A DNA stretch of 64,000 nt from Streptomyces sp. NBC_01431 (GTDB lineage Bacteria; Actinomycetota; Actinomycetes; Streptomycetales; Streptomycetaceae): the NCBI RefSeq assembly GCF_036231355.1, contig NZ_CP109496.1, positions 7,874,001 to 7,938,000 of the forward strand. Direction: 5' to 3'. Positions within the stretch are counted from its first letter, which is position 1, and each line of letters opens with the position of its first letter. The notes under the pieces were generated by a model. It was not told the origin of the DNA, searched no databases, and saw only the letters and a program-made list of their open reading frames with translations. Below, piece by piece: positions 6,601-14,816 of this stretch. A program made the translations under genes and the position numbers.

Positions 6601-9530
6601 GCGCCGGTCGTGCCGGAGTGGTTGTAGTAGTCGACGCGGACGCGGTGCCAGCTGCCGGCCGTGGTGTTGGTGTACTTGCCGGTTACCGTGGTGGAGGGTT
6701 TGTCGCTCCAGCTGTCGACGGTCAGCACGTCGTCAACCCACAGACGCGCGCCGTCGACCGCGGTGAAGGCGAGGCCGTAGTCCCCGGTGGCGGGGAACTC
6801 GATCTCGCCGGTGAACCGGCCCGACCAGCCACCAGTGTTCGCCACCGGCGGGCTCGCACCCCACGACCGTGACAGCGCCCCGTCCGTGGCACCGACCCCG
6901 GTGGCGAACGTCTGTGGCACTCCTGCCAGTTCCGGGTTGTCGTAGAAGGCGGCCGACAGCCCCACCAGACCCTCGTCGTAGCTGGTGTGGGTGTGCGGCA
7001 TCTTCGCTGCGCACGCCGGCGTCGGAGTCTGTCCGGTGAAGCAGGCCGCAGGTGCCGGCCCGTACTTGTCGATGGGGCGGTCGGCGTGGTCGTAGACAGT
7101 GGTGGAACGCCGGCCGGCGCTGTCGACCGCCGCGGTGGCCTGATCCTTCGCGTTCCACTCCGCGGAGATGCTCGCCCCGGTGAAGTCGGTGGTGACCAGG
7201 GTGCGGCCGGCGTCGTCGTAGGTGACGGTGCGCGAGCGGGTGGCGTCGTACACCCCGGCCAGGGCCACGGTGGCCTGCTTGCGCTCCAGGTAGTACTGGT
7301 AGAAGTGCTCGGCGCGTTTGTCGCTGGAGCGGCCGTCCGGGGCCGGGGCCAGTACCTGGACCGTGCGCAGGGCCGGCGGCTCCTGGGGCTGTTCCGTCAC
7401 GGAGTCGTAGCCGATCACCGTACAGGCGGCAGCGGTATCACCGGTGTTGGTGCAGCCGTTCTCCGCGGACGGGGCCTGCCGGGCCACCCAGTCGTAGGCC
7501 AGGCTGCCGCGCAGGGTGGCCAGCGGCCCGATGCTGTCCAGGGCCTTCTGCTTCTCCTCCTCGTTGTCGCCCGCCTGGTCGTAGCGATCCTTGGCCGAGG
7601 CCCGGCCGACGTAGTCGAAGTCCTGCATGGCCGCGCCGGGGTTCTCGATCCGGGCCAGGGTGCCCATCTGGTACCACAGCCGGGTCTCGGTGCCGTCCCA
7701 GTAGCGGATCCGGCACAGCATCTGCGCCGGGGCCGCATCTGCGCCCGGCGGGCGCGAGACTCCGCCGTAGCAGCTGTCGCTGCCATCGGTGTTGTAGAAC
7801 AGTTGGTGCGAGCGGCCGGATACCGGGTCCTTGATCTGGGTCAGCCGCGGCGGCGTCCCGCTGTAGAGATATTGCAGAGCGGCGGGCTTCTTGCCGTCCA
7901 GGACCGATTCCACCGCGGCCAGCGTGCCGTCCGGGTTGAACACCGACACTGTCTCGCCCTCGGTGAGCGTGATCCGGCCCTTGTTGTCGAAGGCGAGCAC
8001 CCCGTCCTCACCCACCGGCGGCGTGTAGCCCCCCGCGGACGCCTTGGCCCAGGTGTGCTTGCCACCGGCGGAATCGGTGAGCACCACCGAGCCGTCCAGC
8101 ATCTCAGCGTGGCTGTAGCCGCTGGACTGCGCCGACAGCGTCCACCCGCCGGGCAGCGACTGGGTGTCTCCGGCCATCAGCCATTCCGTCGGCACGATCC
8201 GGGGATCGAGGTTGTGGCTGCGCTGGTCATCGCTACCGGTGCTGCTCTTGGCCCACAGCACCATGCGGGGGCGCTGGTCGGAGTGGTGATACAGCTCGAC
8301 ACGCAGCGGCACTAACTGACCCGCTTTCAAAGCCACTTCACTGCTCTGGTGAGGGCCGGGCAGCAGGAAGTCGTCCCCGGGATCAGCGGGGTTGGGGTTG
8401 TCGTAGACCAGCTTGTCGCCCACCCACACCCGCGCGCCGTCGGTGTGGCCGCCGGCGAACCGGAAGTCCCCGGTGACCGGGGCCTTGAACTGGCCCTCCC
8501 AGCGCACCACGAACCAGTTCTTGTCCAGCGCCGGCGGCATCGGGTTGTCCCGCCACGGCTGGTTGTCCGGGTTGCCGGTCCACGGGATGCCCCAGTCCAG
8601 GTTGACCTGCGACTCACCGCGCACCATCACCGGGAGCGCATCCGGGCTACCGGCGTGCCGCGAGTCGTTGAAGTACGAGGCGCGCACGCCGTGCGGCGCG
8701 CCCTCGCGGGAGTTGTAGGCCAGGCTCACCCCGGCCGACCCGCCCACCGTCTGGAACGCCGGCCCGGCGGCCTCGACGTGCGCGTTGCCGTTGAACAGGT
8801 TCACCGTCACCGGCCCCAGGTGGTCGGTGGGTGCCGGTCCCGGATCGCCCACCCGCTGGTTGACCGTGAAGTGCCCGACCCACTGCGGCGGCGTCGCCGT
8901 CGTCGCGCCCGACATCGCGGTGGCCGCGGTCCAGGTATAACGGCCCCCGTCGTGCAGCACATGCTTGGGCACCGTCCACTGCGGCTGGTCCAGGCACCCT
9001 GAGTCCACCACGCTGCCCGATCGGCCATCGAACCCGGTGGAAATCTTGAAGCAGTACAGGACACCGTCACCCACTGCGGCCACCTGCAACGCCGGTGTCT
9101 CCGTGCCCACCACCGCACCGTCGACCGGGCCGACCAGGCTGGTCTGCGGCGCTGCAGGATCCGCGGCGCGCACGGATCTGCGCGCGTCGAACCGAGTGTG
9201 CTCGCCAACAGCCAAGGGCGCGAAGTCAGCCTTCGGCTGCTTCGGTTCGGCCCGCGGCTTCTGCTTGGCCGCTGTCGGAACCGACAGGATCGGCAGGTTC
9301 CGCGGCACCTCCCTCGACTTCGCCGACGCCGTCGTCGACGGCAGGGCCGCCGCCTGCGCCAGTGACACCATCAACACCATTGCCAGCGCGGATACGATCA
9401 TCCGCAACCAGGACCGCGCGAATAACCGCGCTCTGCCGCCACCCCCGGACAAGGGTCCTCCCGCGTTGTCGACGCCCGCCGGGACCGCGGCCTGGCAGGT
9501 CACGGTGCCGCCAGTTCCGTTCCCGGCCAA
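3651..9530 (-). CDS. RHS-repeat polymorphic toxin with PA14, Hint and HNH nuclease domains
   Basis: A 1959-residue secreted or surface toxin. Order: hydrophobic export segment (about 40-65, MIVSALAMVLMVSLAQAAA); first PA14-like domain (about 280-440); YD/RHS repeats; second PA14-like domain (about 855-985); many YD repeats (about 1090-1560); RHS core end (MDFGWLGQHERPVEHLAGQ, then YLPVLGRFLQIDPVPGGSAN); a Hint autoprocessing domain starting with CNSFTPDTPV (about 1728) and ending LLVHNA; and a C-terminal tip of about 90 residues. The tip has CEWC, DHMEPKAHGG and LLCRWCN, a zinc-supported HNH nuclease. RHS shells encapsulate the toxin, and Hint is thought to release it. The listed start is TTG without a clear ribosome site; TTG 9452 (with GGGAGGA) or ATG 9401 are alternatives. 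TTA codons occur at 9425-9423 and 8315-8313. No immunity gene is recognised downstream. Confidence 0.9.
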   Translation of the reverse strand: MAGNGTGGTVTCQAAVPAGVDNAGGPLSGGGGRARLFARSWLRMIVSALAMVLMVSLAQAAALPSTTASAKSREVPRNLPILSVPTAAKQKPRAEPKQPKADFAPLAVGEHTRFDARRSVRAADPAAPQTSLVGPVDGAVVGTETPALQVAAVGDGVLYCFKISTGFDGRSGSVVDSGCLDQPQWTVPKHVLHDGGRYTWTAATAMSGATTATPPQWVGHFTVNQRVGDPGPAPTDHLGPVTVNLFNGNAHVEAAGPAFQTVGGSAGVSLAYNSREGAPHGVRASYFNDSRHAGSPDALPVMVRGESQVNLDWGIPWTGNPDNQPWRDNPMPPALDKNWFVVRWEGQFKAPVTGDFRFAGGHTDGARVWVGDKLVYDNPNPADPGDDFLLPGPHQSSEVALKAGQLVPLRVELYHHSDQRPRMVLWAKSSTGSDDQRSHNLDPRIVPTEWLMAGDTQSLPGGWTLSAQSSGYSHAEMLDGSVVLTDSAGGKHTWAKASAGGYTPPVGEDGVLAFDNKGRITLTEGETVSVFNPDGTLAAVESVLDGKKPAALQYLYSGTPPRLTQIKDPVSGRSHQLFYNTDGSDSCYGGVSRPPGADAAPAQMLCRIRYWDGTETRLWYQMGTLARIENPGAAMQDFDYVGRASAKDRYDQAGDNEEEKQKALDSIGPLATLRGSLAYDWVARQAPSAENGCTNTGDTAAACTVIGYDSVTEQPQEPPALRTVQVLAPAPDGRSSDKRAEHFYQYYLERKQATVALAGVYDATRSRTVTYDDAGRTLVTTDFTGASISAEWNAKDQATAAVDSAGRRSTTVYDHADRPIDKYGPAPAACFTGQTPTPACAAKMPHTHTSYDEGLVGLSAAFYDNPELAGVPQTFATGVGATDGALSRSWGASPPVANTGGWSGRFTGEIEFPATGDYGLAFTAVDGARLWVDDVLTVDSWSDKPSTTVTGKYTNTTAGSWHRVRVDYYNHSGTTGALAFAWTPPGTGVPVPVPGKNLAPRYGAATSSTTEDTSGGTQERAPSKHTTTSYSDPAAGIDPVYGLAVATTADPGGLGLTARTAYERPGEKYLRRLATAKADGDLADPDKHATTVYYGDTETRTNPCEPNAPAANQGGMAKTATEAKPANGPALTGETVYDETGRVVAERGNEEAWTCTTYDTRGRVVKKSFPAYGAKPARTVVTDYAVGGDPLTSKVTDENGSITTGIDLLGQEVRYTDANGVTSTATYDQVGRLIQDTTTVKGVSSTVAYAWNDANQLTNVKVDGTTVATPSYDGATELAGVAYGNGSRLDSLARNSSGKPMALTWKTAASTVVDSVTRSRDNRVTDDVVTADGKPVANYSYTYDTVGRLVSATVPHHQLTYRFDQTDGCGTAKAAGLNTNRTASTDSLNGAAAVITSYCYDGADRLTSTSGGLALAATYDSHGDTVGLGGDTLGYDAARRHIATTTADGKTISYTRDPADRLVARTVTGAAEGSKNGTTRYSYSSKHDDADLILDKDGSLLQRIVALPGGVLLTKNYDQAATTNWSYPNIHGDVLFTADGAATRTGALHLYEPFGQNIDPATGAFTDIPIPATAAGGMDFGWLGQHERPVEHLAGQQAIEMGARVYLPVLGRFLQIDPVPGGSANDYDYVDADPVNGLDLAGTFSWKSVVRVGTTAAEVVAFVPGPVGTVASGVAVAGQLAQGNKKAAAMDALGMIPGGKLASTVAKSAGKEASTLGKAAEAVEKSCNSFTPDTPVVMADGTVKPIRGVHEGDQVQATDPATGKTTAEPVTYVITGQGTKHLIDIGLEGRRAATITATAGHPIWIEGRGWVDAGDVRAGDVVRGVPGSAALKVTSVHDRGDVADATVYNLSVSSIHTYYVQAGPNRLLVHNAACRSGLDFTRAGKRDVVALNADKYNGYNLCEWCGREVVQPQKSQRGVTPSQDEWNVDHMEPKAHGGSGTPDNGQLLCRWCNRWKSDK

Positions 9531-10166
9531 TTGACCGCGGCAACGACTGAGATCTTGCGGGTCCGGCGGGCCGAGGGGAACAGATTCGGTACACCTTGGC
9601 TGGAATCACTGAACCGCCGGGCTTTTATGGAACACCCGCCCCAAGGGCCGGCCAGCACCGCCATGTCCATCTGTCAGGGACATGACCAATATCATGCCCC
9701 CCGGGTACCTCTAAGCGGAGGCGTAGAACTGCCCAGCACCCACACCTCACTTGGCCGGAACCGAACGGCCAGGGCTCTGACCCGACGAGGCGAGCCGACC
9801 CATGGAACCGGGGGCGGCAGGGGTTCGGGCCTCCGGTTGTGCGCTACTCGCACAGGCCGTCTCTGCTGGTGACCATGCCATAGGTGGAACCGTGGCGGTT
9901 CCGCCAGTCACGGACGCAACGGACTTGCTTTCGCTGACAGGTTGACCGTCGCACTCGCGGTGCGCGACCAGCTCATCGCCGAGACCGCGGCACACACCGG
10001 ACCGATCCGGTGCGAGCCTGAACTGGCGCAGGAGTGCTGCGTGATCGCGAACTGCCTGGACGTGGGCGGTAGCGTGCACGGGCAGCAGCCGCCGCGGTAC
10101 CCGAATGCGTTGTGAGGAGACCAATCATCAGCTGCTGCCGGGCTTCGATCTTGTTCAGGCGGTGCT
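9531..10166. other. Intergenic upstream of the RHS gene; unresolved remnant
   Basis: About 630 bases. The first part should hold the promoter of the RHS gene, but no convincing -35/-10 pair could be chosen. Around 9912-10115 the plus strand has an open stretch reading ADRLTVALAVRDQLIAETA and ending PRYPNAL-stop. It looks protein-like but lacks a start or a recognisable family, and may be the tail of a lost gene. Confidence 0.4.
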
Positions 10167-10358
10167 TCACCGGCGCTCCTGCTCTGTGGGGGTGCCAGCT
10201 GCAAGCGCGGGCAGCGTCTCGTTCTTGCGCAGGTGCACCAGTGCCAGCAGGGCTTGCTGGAAGCAGCCCAACTTCCGCCACCGCGGGCGAAGTTCACGCC
10301 TTCGCGTGTGGATGAGCCTCAAGACGTGCTCCACCAGCTCATGCGGGACATCGACCAT
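10167..10358 (-). pseudogene. IS5-family transposase, N-terminal remnant
   Basis: Starts MVDVPHELVEHVLRLIHTRR and continues RKLGCFQQALLALVHLRKNE. This is a clear paralogue of the N-terminus of the transposase at 11266 (MHDVPHEVVEHVSRLIYARR). Homology stops near residue 52 (KNETLPALAAG) and the frame ends soon after. Upstream it keeps the element's own hairpin (10380-10433) and an end-like sequence at 10482-10497 resembling the inverted repeat of the intact neighbour. It is therefore the 5' part of a diverged IS5-type element whose 3' part was lost. Confidence 0.75.
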
Positions 10359-10379
10359 GGCACGATACGCAACAAACAG

Positions 10380-10433
10380 GGCCCCTCGTCGCTGGCGTGA
10401 TGAGTGAGATCACCACGCCAGCGACGAGGGGCC
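10380..10433. terminator. Strong hairpin in the leader of the truncated IS5-type element
   Basis: Perfect 20-bp inverted repeat: GGCCCCTCGTCGCTGGCGTG at 10380-10399 and its complement at 10414-10433, with a 14-base loop. The loop contains GAGTGAGATCACCA, also found in the hairpin of the adjacent element at 11293-11306. It lies just before the transposase start and could block read-through transcription from outside the element. Confidence 0.7.
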
Positions 10434-10508
10434 TTGTCTCGTCACCGCCCCATCTGACTGCCCGTTTCACCCCTGTGAGCAGGATGAAAACGGCTCATTG
10501 AGCTCTTC

Positions 10509-11266
10509 TCATCCTGAGTGCCAGGCGATCTCGATGGTGTGAACGGCGGCGATGGTCCGGCTGGTTGGGACTGCATCGCGCCTTCCGGAAGATCCGCCAC
10601 TGTTTCAGGCAGGCAAAGGCGCGTTCGCCGGGAGCTCGAAGACGGGCGTGATCGCGGTTGAACTGTGCGTATTGCTCCGGCAGGTCCCGGCCGTAGTAGG
10701 GGGGTGCGGACGGTGGCTCCGGCGCCGCGGTGGGCGCGGTCGGCAGGCACAAGGATCTGCCGGGAGAGGCAGGCTCGGACCAGGCCGAGCGCGCGGGCCG
10801 CGGTCAAGTCGTGAGTCCGCCCCGGCAGGGCTCGTGAATACCAGATCGGGCTGCCGTCCGGACGGGCCAGGACCTGAACGTTCATGCCGTGATGACGGTG
10901 CTTCATCGAGTAGTACGGCTCGTCGGCTGCCGCCCGGTCCGTCCTGACCAGGGTGCCATCCAGGATGAGGAACTCGTTCGGGTCGTGGCCGCTCGGCGCG
11001 TCGATCAGGCTCGGGGCGTGTTCGGCCAGGATGTCGACGGTCTCGCTCACGTACCGGCCGGCGGTCGCGGTGGACACCCCGAACCCGGCGCCGAGCTGGG
11101 CGAGCGTCTCGTTCTTACGTAAGTACACGAGCGTGAGCAGGGCCTGAGGGAAGCAGCCGAGCCTGCGCCAGCGGGAGGCCAGCTCACACCTTCGGGCGTA
11201 GATGAGCCGGGAGACGTGCTCGACAACCTCGTGAGGGACATCGTGCATGGCACGATACGGGACCAA
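10509..11266 (-). pseudogene. IS5-family transposase, frameshifted
   Basis: Begins MVPYRAMHDVPHEVVEHV (start at 11266, or the internal Met at 11248). It has an N-terminal HTH-like segment (FGVSTATAGRYVSETVDILA) and the DDE-type core (LILDGTLVRTDR, YSMKHRHHGMNVQVLA, then ALPGRTHDLTAA). The frame shifts near 10700 in a run of Cs, continues as YYGRDLPEQYAQFNRDHARL and CLKQWRIFRK, and shifts again near 10550 to end TIAAVHTIEIAWHSG at the stop 10509-10511, which overlaps the terminal repeat. With two shifts the gene is inactive unless the base calls are wrong; the fold and length (about 250 residues) are otherwise complete. Confidence 0.8.
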
Positions 11267-11327
11267 CAGGGCTCCTGAGTCCGGACGTTGGCGAGTGAGA
11301 TCACCAACCGAACGACCAGGAGCCCTG
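11267..11327. terminator. Leader hairpin of the IS5-type element
   Basis: CAGGGCTCCTG at 11267-11277 pairs with CAGGAGCCCTG at 11317-11327, with further interrupted pairing inside (GTTGG with CCAAC). The central loop holds GAGTGAGATCACCA (11293-11306), the same 14 bases as in the hairpin at 10380-10433. It sits between the right terminal repeat and the transposase start. Confidence 0.6.
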
Positions 11328-11365
11328 CCACGTCACGAGCCCTCCCAAGCAGCTCTCATCACTCC

Positions 11366-11828
11366 TCAACCCGCGGATGAGAAGCGCTCACTGGGTTGTT
11401 TTCGGCATAGGCATAGCCGGTCAGGGACTGGGGTTTGTCGGGTTCGAGGAGGGGATCGATGGAGATGAATCGGCCGATGATGGGGTCGTATTCGCGGGCA
11501 CCGAGGTGGGTGAGGCCGCTGTCGGTGTTCTTGGCGCCGCCGACGAATCCCTTGTCGCCGGTCAAGTTTGTGGGCTGGTCGCCTCGGGGTGCGCCGAATA
11601 CGGTGGTTTAGCGGCGGGTGATGTTCTGAGCGGTGTCGGCGGAGATCTGAGTGTTGGCGGTGCCTTGGTGGTCGTCGAGCAGGTAGGTGAGTTTGCCGCC
11701 GGTGCGCATGGCGACGGTCTGTCCCGCGGCGCTGTAGTAGCGGGTGCCGGTGGCGCGGCCGCCCTGGTCGGCGTGGAGTTCGTTCCCGCCGGGGAGGTAG
11801 AGGGTGGTGCCGGTGGAGTCGCGTCGGA
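11366..11828 (-). pseudogene. RHS-repeat protein, C-terminal core remnant
   Basis: Minus-strand frame starting mid-protein with TTLYLPGGNELHADQGG, through KLTYLLDDHQGTANTQIS, then FGAPRGDQPTNLTGDKGFVG and GAREYDPIIGRFISIDPLLE, ending YAYAENNPV. This is the conserved RHS-associated core that precedes the variable toxin tip. An in-frame TAA (11608-11610) interrupts it, the N-terminus is missing (joined to an ABC fragment at about 11828), and the IS5-type element is inserted at the 'NNPV' point, just where the variable toxin domain should begin. It is a second, dead RHS gene in the same orientation as the intact one. Confidence 0.85.
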
Positions 11829-12316
11829 AACAGGAGACTCCGGTACTGGCCGGCACGCTCGGGGAGAACCTGGTCTTCGCGGCACCCGACGCGACGGACG
11901 ACGACATCCGCGAGGTGTTCACCCGGGCCAAGCTGGACGTCCTCGTCGAGCGGCTGCCCGAGGGCCTGGAGACACTGGTCGGACACCGTGGGTCCAAGCT
12001 GTCGGGCGGTGAGCGGCAGCGCATCGCCATCGCCCGCGCGCTGCTGCGCAAGCCCTGACTGTTGTTCCTGGACGAGGCGACCTCGCAGCTCGACGCGGTC
12101 AACGAGCTGGAGCTGCGGGACGTCATCGCCGAGGTGGCACGCGAGACCATCGTGCTGGTGATCGCCCACCGGCTGTCGACCGTGATCAACGCCGACCGCA
12201 TCATCGTGATGGAGACGGGAAGGGTACGGTCCGTGGGCACCCACGCCGATCTGGTGGACCGGGACCGGCTGTACGCACAGCTGGCGGCCACCCAGCTCCT
12301 CGCCCCCGCGAAGTGA
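11829..12316 (+). pseudogene. ABC exporter ATPase, C-terminal remnant with internal stop
   Basis: Encodes the C-terminal half of an exporter ATPase: GTLGENLVFAAPDATDDDI (after the Q-loop), LSGGERQRIAIARALLRKP (signature), LLFLDEATSQLD (Walker B and D-loop) and LVIAHRLSTV (H-loop), ending LLAPAK. A TGA at 12056-12058 replaces the expected Arg codon (CGA to TGA fits) between the signature and Walker B. The Walker A half and membrane domain are missing, replaced at about 11828 by the back-to-back RHS remnant. Family: multidrug/peptide exporter with fused ATPase. Non-functional. Confidence 0.85.
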
Positions 12317-12378
12317 CCCCCACGGGGGCACCCGGCCACCTTCTCTCCCGCCGCGTGAGTGGTGTGTCGGTCCTGTTT

Positions 12379-12415
12379 CCGGTCCCCTCTGTCGGCAGTC
12401 GACAGAGGGGACCGG
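12379..12415. terminator. Bidirectional hairpin terminator
   Basis: Perfect 16-bp arms CCGGTCCCCTCTGTCG (12379-12394) and complement (12400-12415), loop of 5. Lies between two convergent remnants, the ABC ATPase (plus) and the DUF418-like gene (minus). Confidence 0.7.
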
Positions 12416-12481
12416 CAGGTCACCCGTGCCCGAGGAGTGGCCCGTACCGGCGGGACACGGACACGGGCAGCGGGGAACCGT

Positions 12482-12880
12482 TCAGCGGATGCGCCCGGCC
12501 AGACCGGACGCCTGGTGCATCGGCCACTCCAGCGGGCCGCGGCGGAAGAAGCGGGACCAGAGCGCGGCGAACACGATCGCCCCCAGCATGTACATGAGCA
12601 CGGGCATCCAGGACTTCGTGGTGCCCGCGGCGGAAGCGGGCCCACGCGGACTGCGCGAGGAAGTGGCCGACGTAGGCCGTCAGGGACATGGTGCCCACGG
12701 CGATGACCGGTTTCGCCAGGCGGCGCAGGCGCGGCAGGCGGTCGATCAGCACCGTCGCGCCCACGATGACGAGGATCGCGACGCCCACGCTGCCGATGAT
12801 GTCGAACGTGGTGCCGGTGTGCGGCCCGGCGCCCAGCAGGTCCGAGGCCGACGACACGAGCTGCTCGCCGGACCCCGCGG
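12482..12880 (-). pseudogene. DUF418/acyltransferase-like membrane protein, C-terminal remnant
   Basis: Minus-strand remnant of a polytopic membrane protein: SSASDLLGAGPHTGTTFDII, then a hydrophobic segment (GVAILVIVGATVLIDRL), then PVIAVGTMSLTAYVGHFLAQ, typical of the C-terminal region of DUF418 proteins (acyltransferase-related). The frame changes near 12640 and continues SWMPVLMYMLGAIVFAALWS, RRGPLEWPMHQASGLAGRIR-stop. The N-terminal two thirds are missing; the upstream end is fused out of frame to the tail of the TerD gene, which indicates a deletion between two genes. Confidence 0.7.
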
Positions 12881-13525
12881 GGACACGGGCGCCGTGTTGG
12901 TGCCGGACGGCTCGGGGATGGGCGGGGTGGCGGCCGGGGCGGTGTTTCCGCGCAGGACGTCGACGCCGTAGTCGGTCGCGATGCCCGCGAGACCAGAGGC
13001 GTAGCCCTGGCCGATGGCGCGGAACTTCCATTCCGTACCGTGCCGGTACAACTCGCCGAAGACCATCGCGGTTTCGGCCGATGCCTCCGTCTTCAGGTCG
13101 TAGCGGGCCAGTTCACGGCTGCCGTCCTGATCGACGACACGGATGTACGCGCCCGTGACCTGGCCGAAGCTCTGGCCGTGCCGGTCGGCCTCGTACAGGG
13201 ACACCGGGAAGACGATCTTCGCTACGTCGGCCGGTACGCGTACGAGGTCGACGTGGATCTGCTCGACGTCCCGTCCGCCGCCGACTCCCGCGTTCTCGAC
13301 GAGGGTGACCGAACCCTCGGGGCTGCGCGGGTTGTTGAAGAAGACGAAGTGCTGGTCGGACAGGACCTTCCCGGCCCCGCCGCACATCAGCGCACTGGCA
13401 TCCAGGTCGTAGCCACCACCGGCCAGGGCCGGTGTCTGCCATCCCAGTCCGACGGTCACCGCGGTCAGTCCCGGTGCCTGCTTGCTCAGCATCACGTTGC
13501 CGCCCTTGGTCAGGGCCGTTGTCAT
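12746..13525 (-). CDS. TerD-family stress protein with altered C-terminus
   Basis: Starts at ATG 13525 with a good GGAGGAG site. Residues 1-190 are a full TerD domain: MTTALTKGGNVMLSK, then the strand set with YDLDASALMCG, DQHFVFFNN, VYFNN-like loops and the C-terminal FRAIGQGYASGLAGIATDYG. TerD proteins are cytosolic calcium-binding proteins linked to tellurite and general stress responses, often multi-copy in Streptomyces. After VLRGNTAPAATPPIPEPSG the sequence becomes Arg/Ser/Pro-rich, being the DUF418-like gene read in another frame, until the stop at 12746. The native end was probably lost by deletion. The domain itself is complete, so the protein may still fold. Confidence 0.8.
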   Translation of the reverse strand: MTTALTKGGNVMLSKQAPGLTAVTVGLGWQTPALAGGGYDLDASALMCGGAGKVLSDQHFVFFNNPRSPEGSVTLVENAGVGGGRDVEQIHVDLVRVPADVAKIVFPVSLYEADRHGQSFGQVTGAYIRVVDQDGSRELARYDLKTEASAETAMVFGELYRHGTEWKFRAIGQGYASGLAGIATDYGVDVLRGNTAPAATPPIPEPSGTNTAPVSPRGPASSSCRRPRTCWAPGRTPAPRSTSSAAWASRSSSSWARRC

Positions 13526-13879
13526 CGTGCTCCTCCATGCCTGTCCGTGCGCGGTCCTCGCACTGCCGCCTGCCGGCCGGCTCACGTTGCGGGCCGGACG
13601 CGACGGGCGCGTCCGGGCCCCGCTCTCCTTTCCCACCCCATCACTCGCCGCGGAACACTTCACTCCGCCGGTCGGCGGGATCACCCCCGCCGACCGGCGG
13701 CCACTCCCATCGCCAACCGCGCGCCGCGCGCCTTGTCGTTGGTGAGGGCCCGTCCAGGTGGGGGGCGGCCGATCCGTTGTCGTACGGCCCTGTCAAGGCC
13801 GCCGGTACGGGGTGCGCCGGTACGCGGGCGCTGTGATGGGAGCCGTCAACACCCCGCCTCCTTCCTGTGAGTCCGCCCT
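13526..13879. other. Intergenic between divergent TerD and DUF4436 genes
   Basis: About 350 bases, GC-rich, without a recognisable coding frame. It should hold the promoters of the TerD gene (minus) and the DUF4436-like gene (plus); no confident -35/-10 pair was found by eye. Confidence 0.5.
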
Positions 13880-14816
13880 ATGCGCCTTGTCCCGACCGAC
13901 CCCCAACTGCGCCGCAGTGGCCTGGTCGCTGTGCTCACCTTCGACCTCGTGCTCGCCGTCTGCGCGGGTGGCTTCCTGCTCCATCTCAACGAACGCCATG
14001 CCCGAAGCCGCGACCTTCTGGTCGGTGACGCTGGGCCGCCAACCGCGTCGATATCCAGGTCATCGTCCAGAAGGTGGACGCCGCCGACCAGCGCGCCACC
14101 CTGCGCGTCGCCGTCACCCCCTTCGGTATCTACGGTGACCCGGCGACCGGAGTACCTGCCCGCGACCTGGAGCTGACGACGTCGGCGCTGGCCCGCGACC
14201 GTCTGAACTTCCCCGCCGAATGTCCCACCGCCGCACAGGAGATGTCCGTCGTCCTCTACAACGGGACGATCTCTGACTACCCATTCGACCGCTACTCCGC
14301 CGAGTCCTCTTCACCGCCGCCGTGGGCGGACGCGAGGTGCCCGTGACCCTGCCGATGGAGGGCGCCGACCCCTTCTTTCTCCTCCGCCCGTCAGGCTCCG
14401 AACAGCTCGGCGGCGGAGCCCAGACAGAGGTCCGGTTCGCGCGCTCCCGCGGGTCGTTCATCCTGGCGTGGTTCATGATGGCCGCGATGTGGCTGCTCGG
14501 CCCCGGAGCGGCCGCGGCGGCCTGGATCATCGCGAGCCGGCAGCGTGGCCTGGTGTGGCCCGCGCTGGGATGGGTGGCTGCCACCCTGTTCGCCCTGGTG
14601 GGCATGCGCAACGCGGCACCCGGCAACCCGCCGGCGGGTTCCCTGTTCGACTACGCCTCCTTCTTCTGGGCCGAACTGCTCATCGCGGCCGGCCGGTACG
14701 CCGTCGTGGTGCAGGGCCTGATCCTGGAGGTGCGCGAACGCCGCGCCGAACACCCGGACACCGATCCGGCCCCCGGCCCGGACAGCAGGCCGACGCAGCC
14801 TCCGGCTGGAACGTGA
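13880..14816 (+). pseudogene. DUF4436-family membrane protein, two frameshifts
   Basis: Three frames assemble into one protein. Frame 2 (from ATG 13880): MRLVPTDPQLRRSG and a membrane segment (VAVLTFDLVLAVCAGGFLL). Frame 1 from about 14040: NRVDIQVIVQKVDAAD, then FGIYGDPATGVPARDLELT and LYNGTISDYPFDRYSAE. Frame 3 from about 14305: FTAAVGGREVPVTLPMEGAD, then three hydrophobic segments (FMMAAMWLLGPGAAAAAWII and following) and a Pro-rich tail. This is the layout of DUF4436 proteins: one N-terminal membrane span, an extracytoplasmic domain and C-terminal spans. Each break corresponds to a single-base change (e.g. GAG TCCTCTTC where GAG CTC TTC TTC is expected). Function unknown. Confidence 0.75.

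Larger units (their letters stand above)
10499..11390 (-). mobile_element. IS5-type insertion sequence
   Basis: Bounded by inverted repeats TGAGCTCTTCTCATCC (10499-10514) and GGATGAGAAGCGCTCA (11375-11390), identical at 15 of 16 positions after complementing. Length 892 bp, with one transposase gene on the minus strand that is now frameshifted. On the right it is inserted in an RHS gene remnant. On the left it abuts the end (10482-10497) of the related truncated element, so the two stand in tandem. No clear target duplication is visible. Confidence 0.8.

Noticed and set aside
3723..6872. A 1049-codon plus-strand open frame opposite the RHS gene
   Set aside because: Antisense shadow; no domains, and the opposite strand has clear RHS, Hint and HNH motifs.
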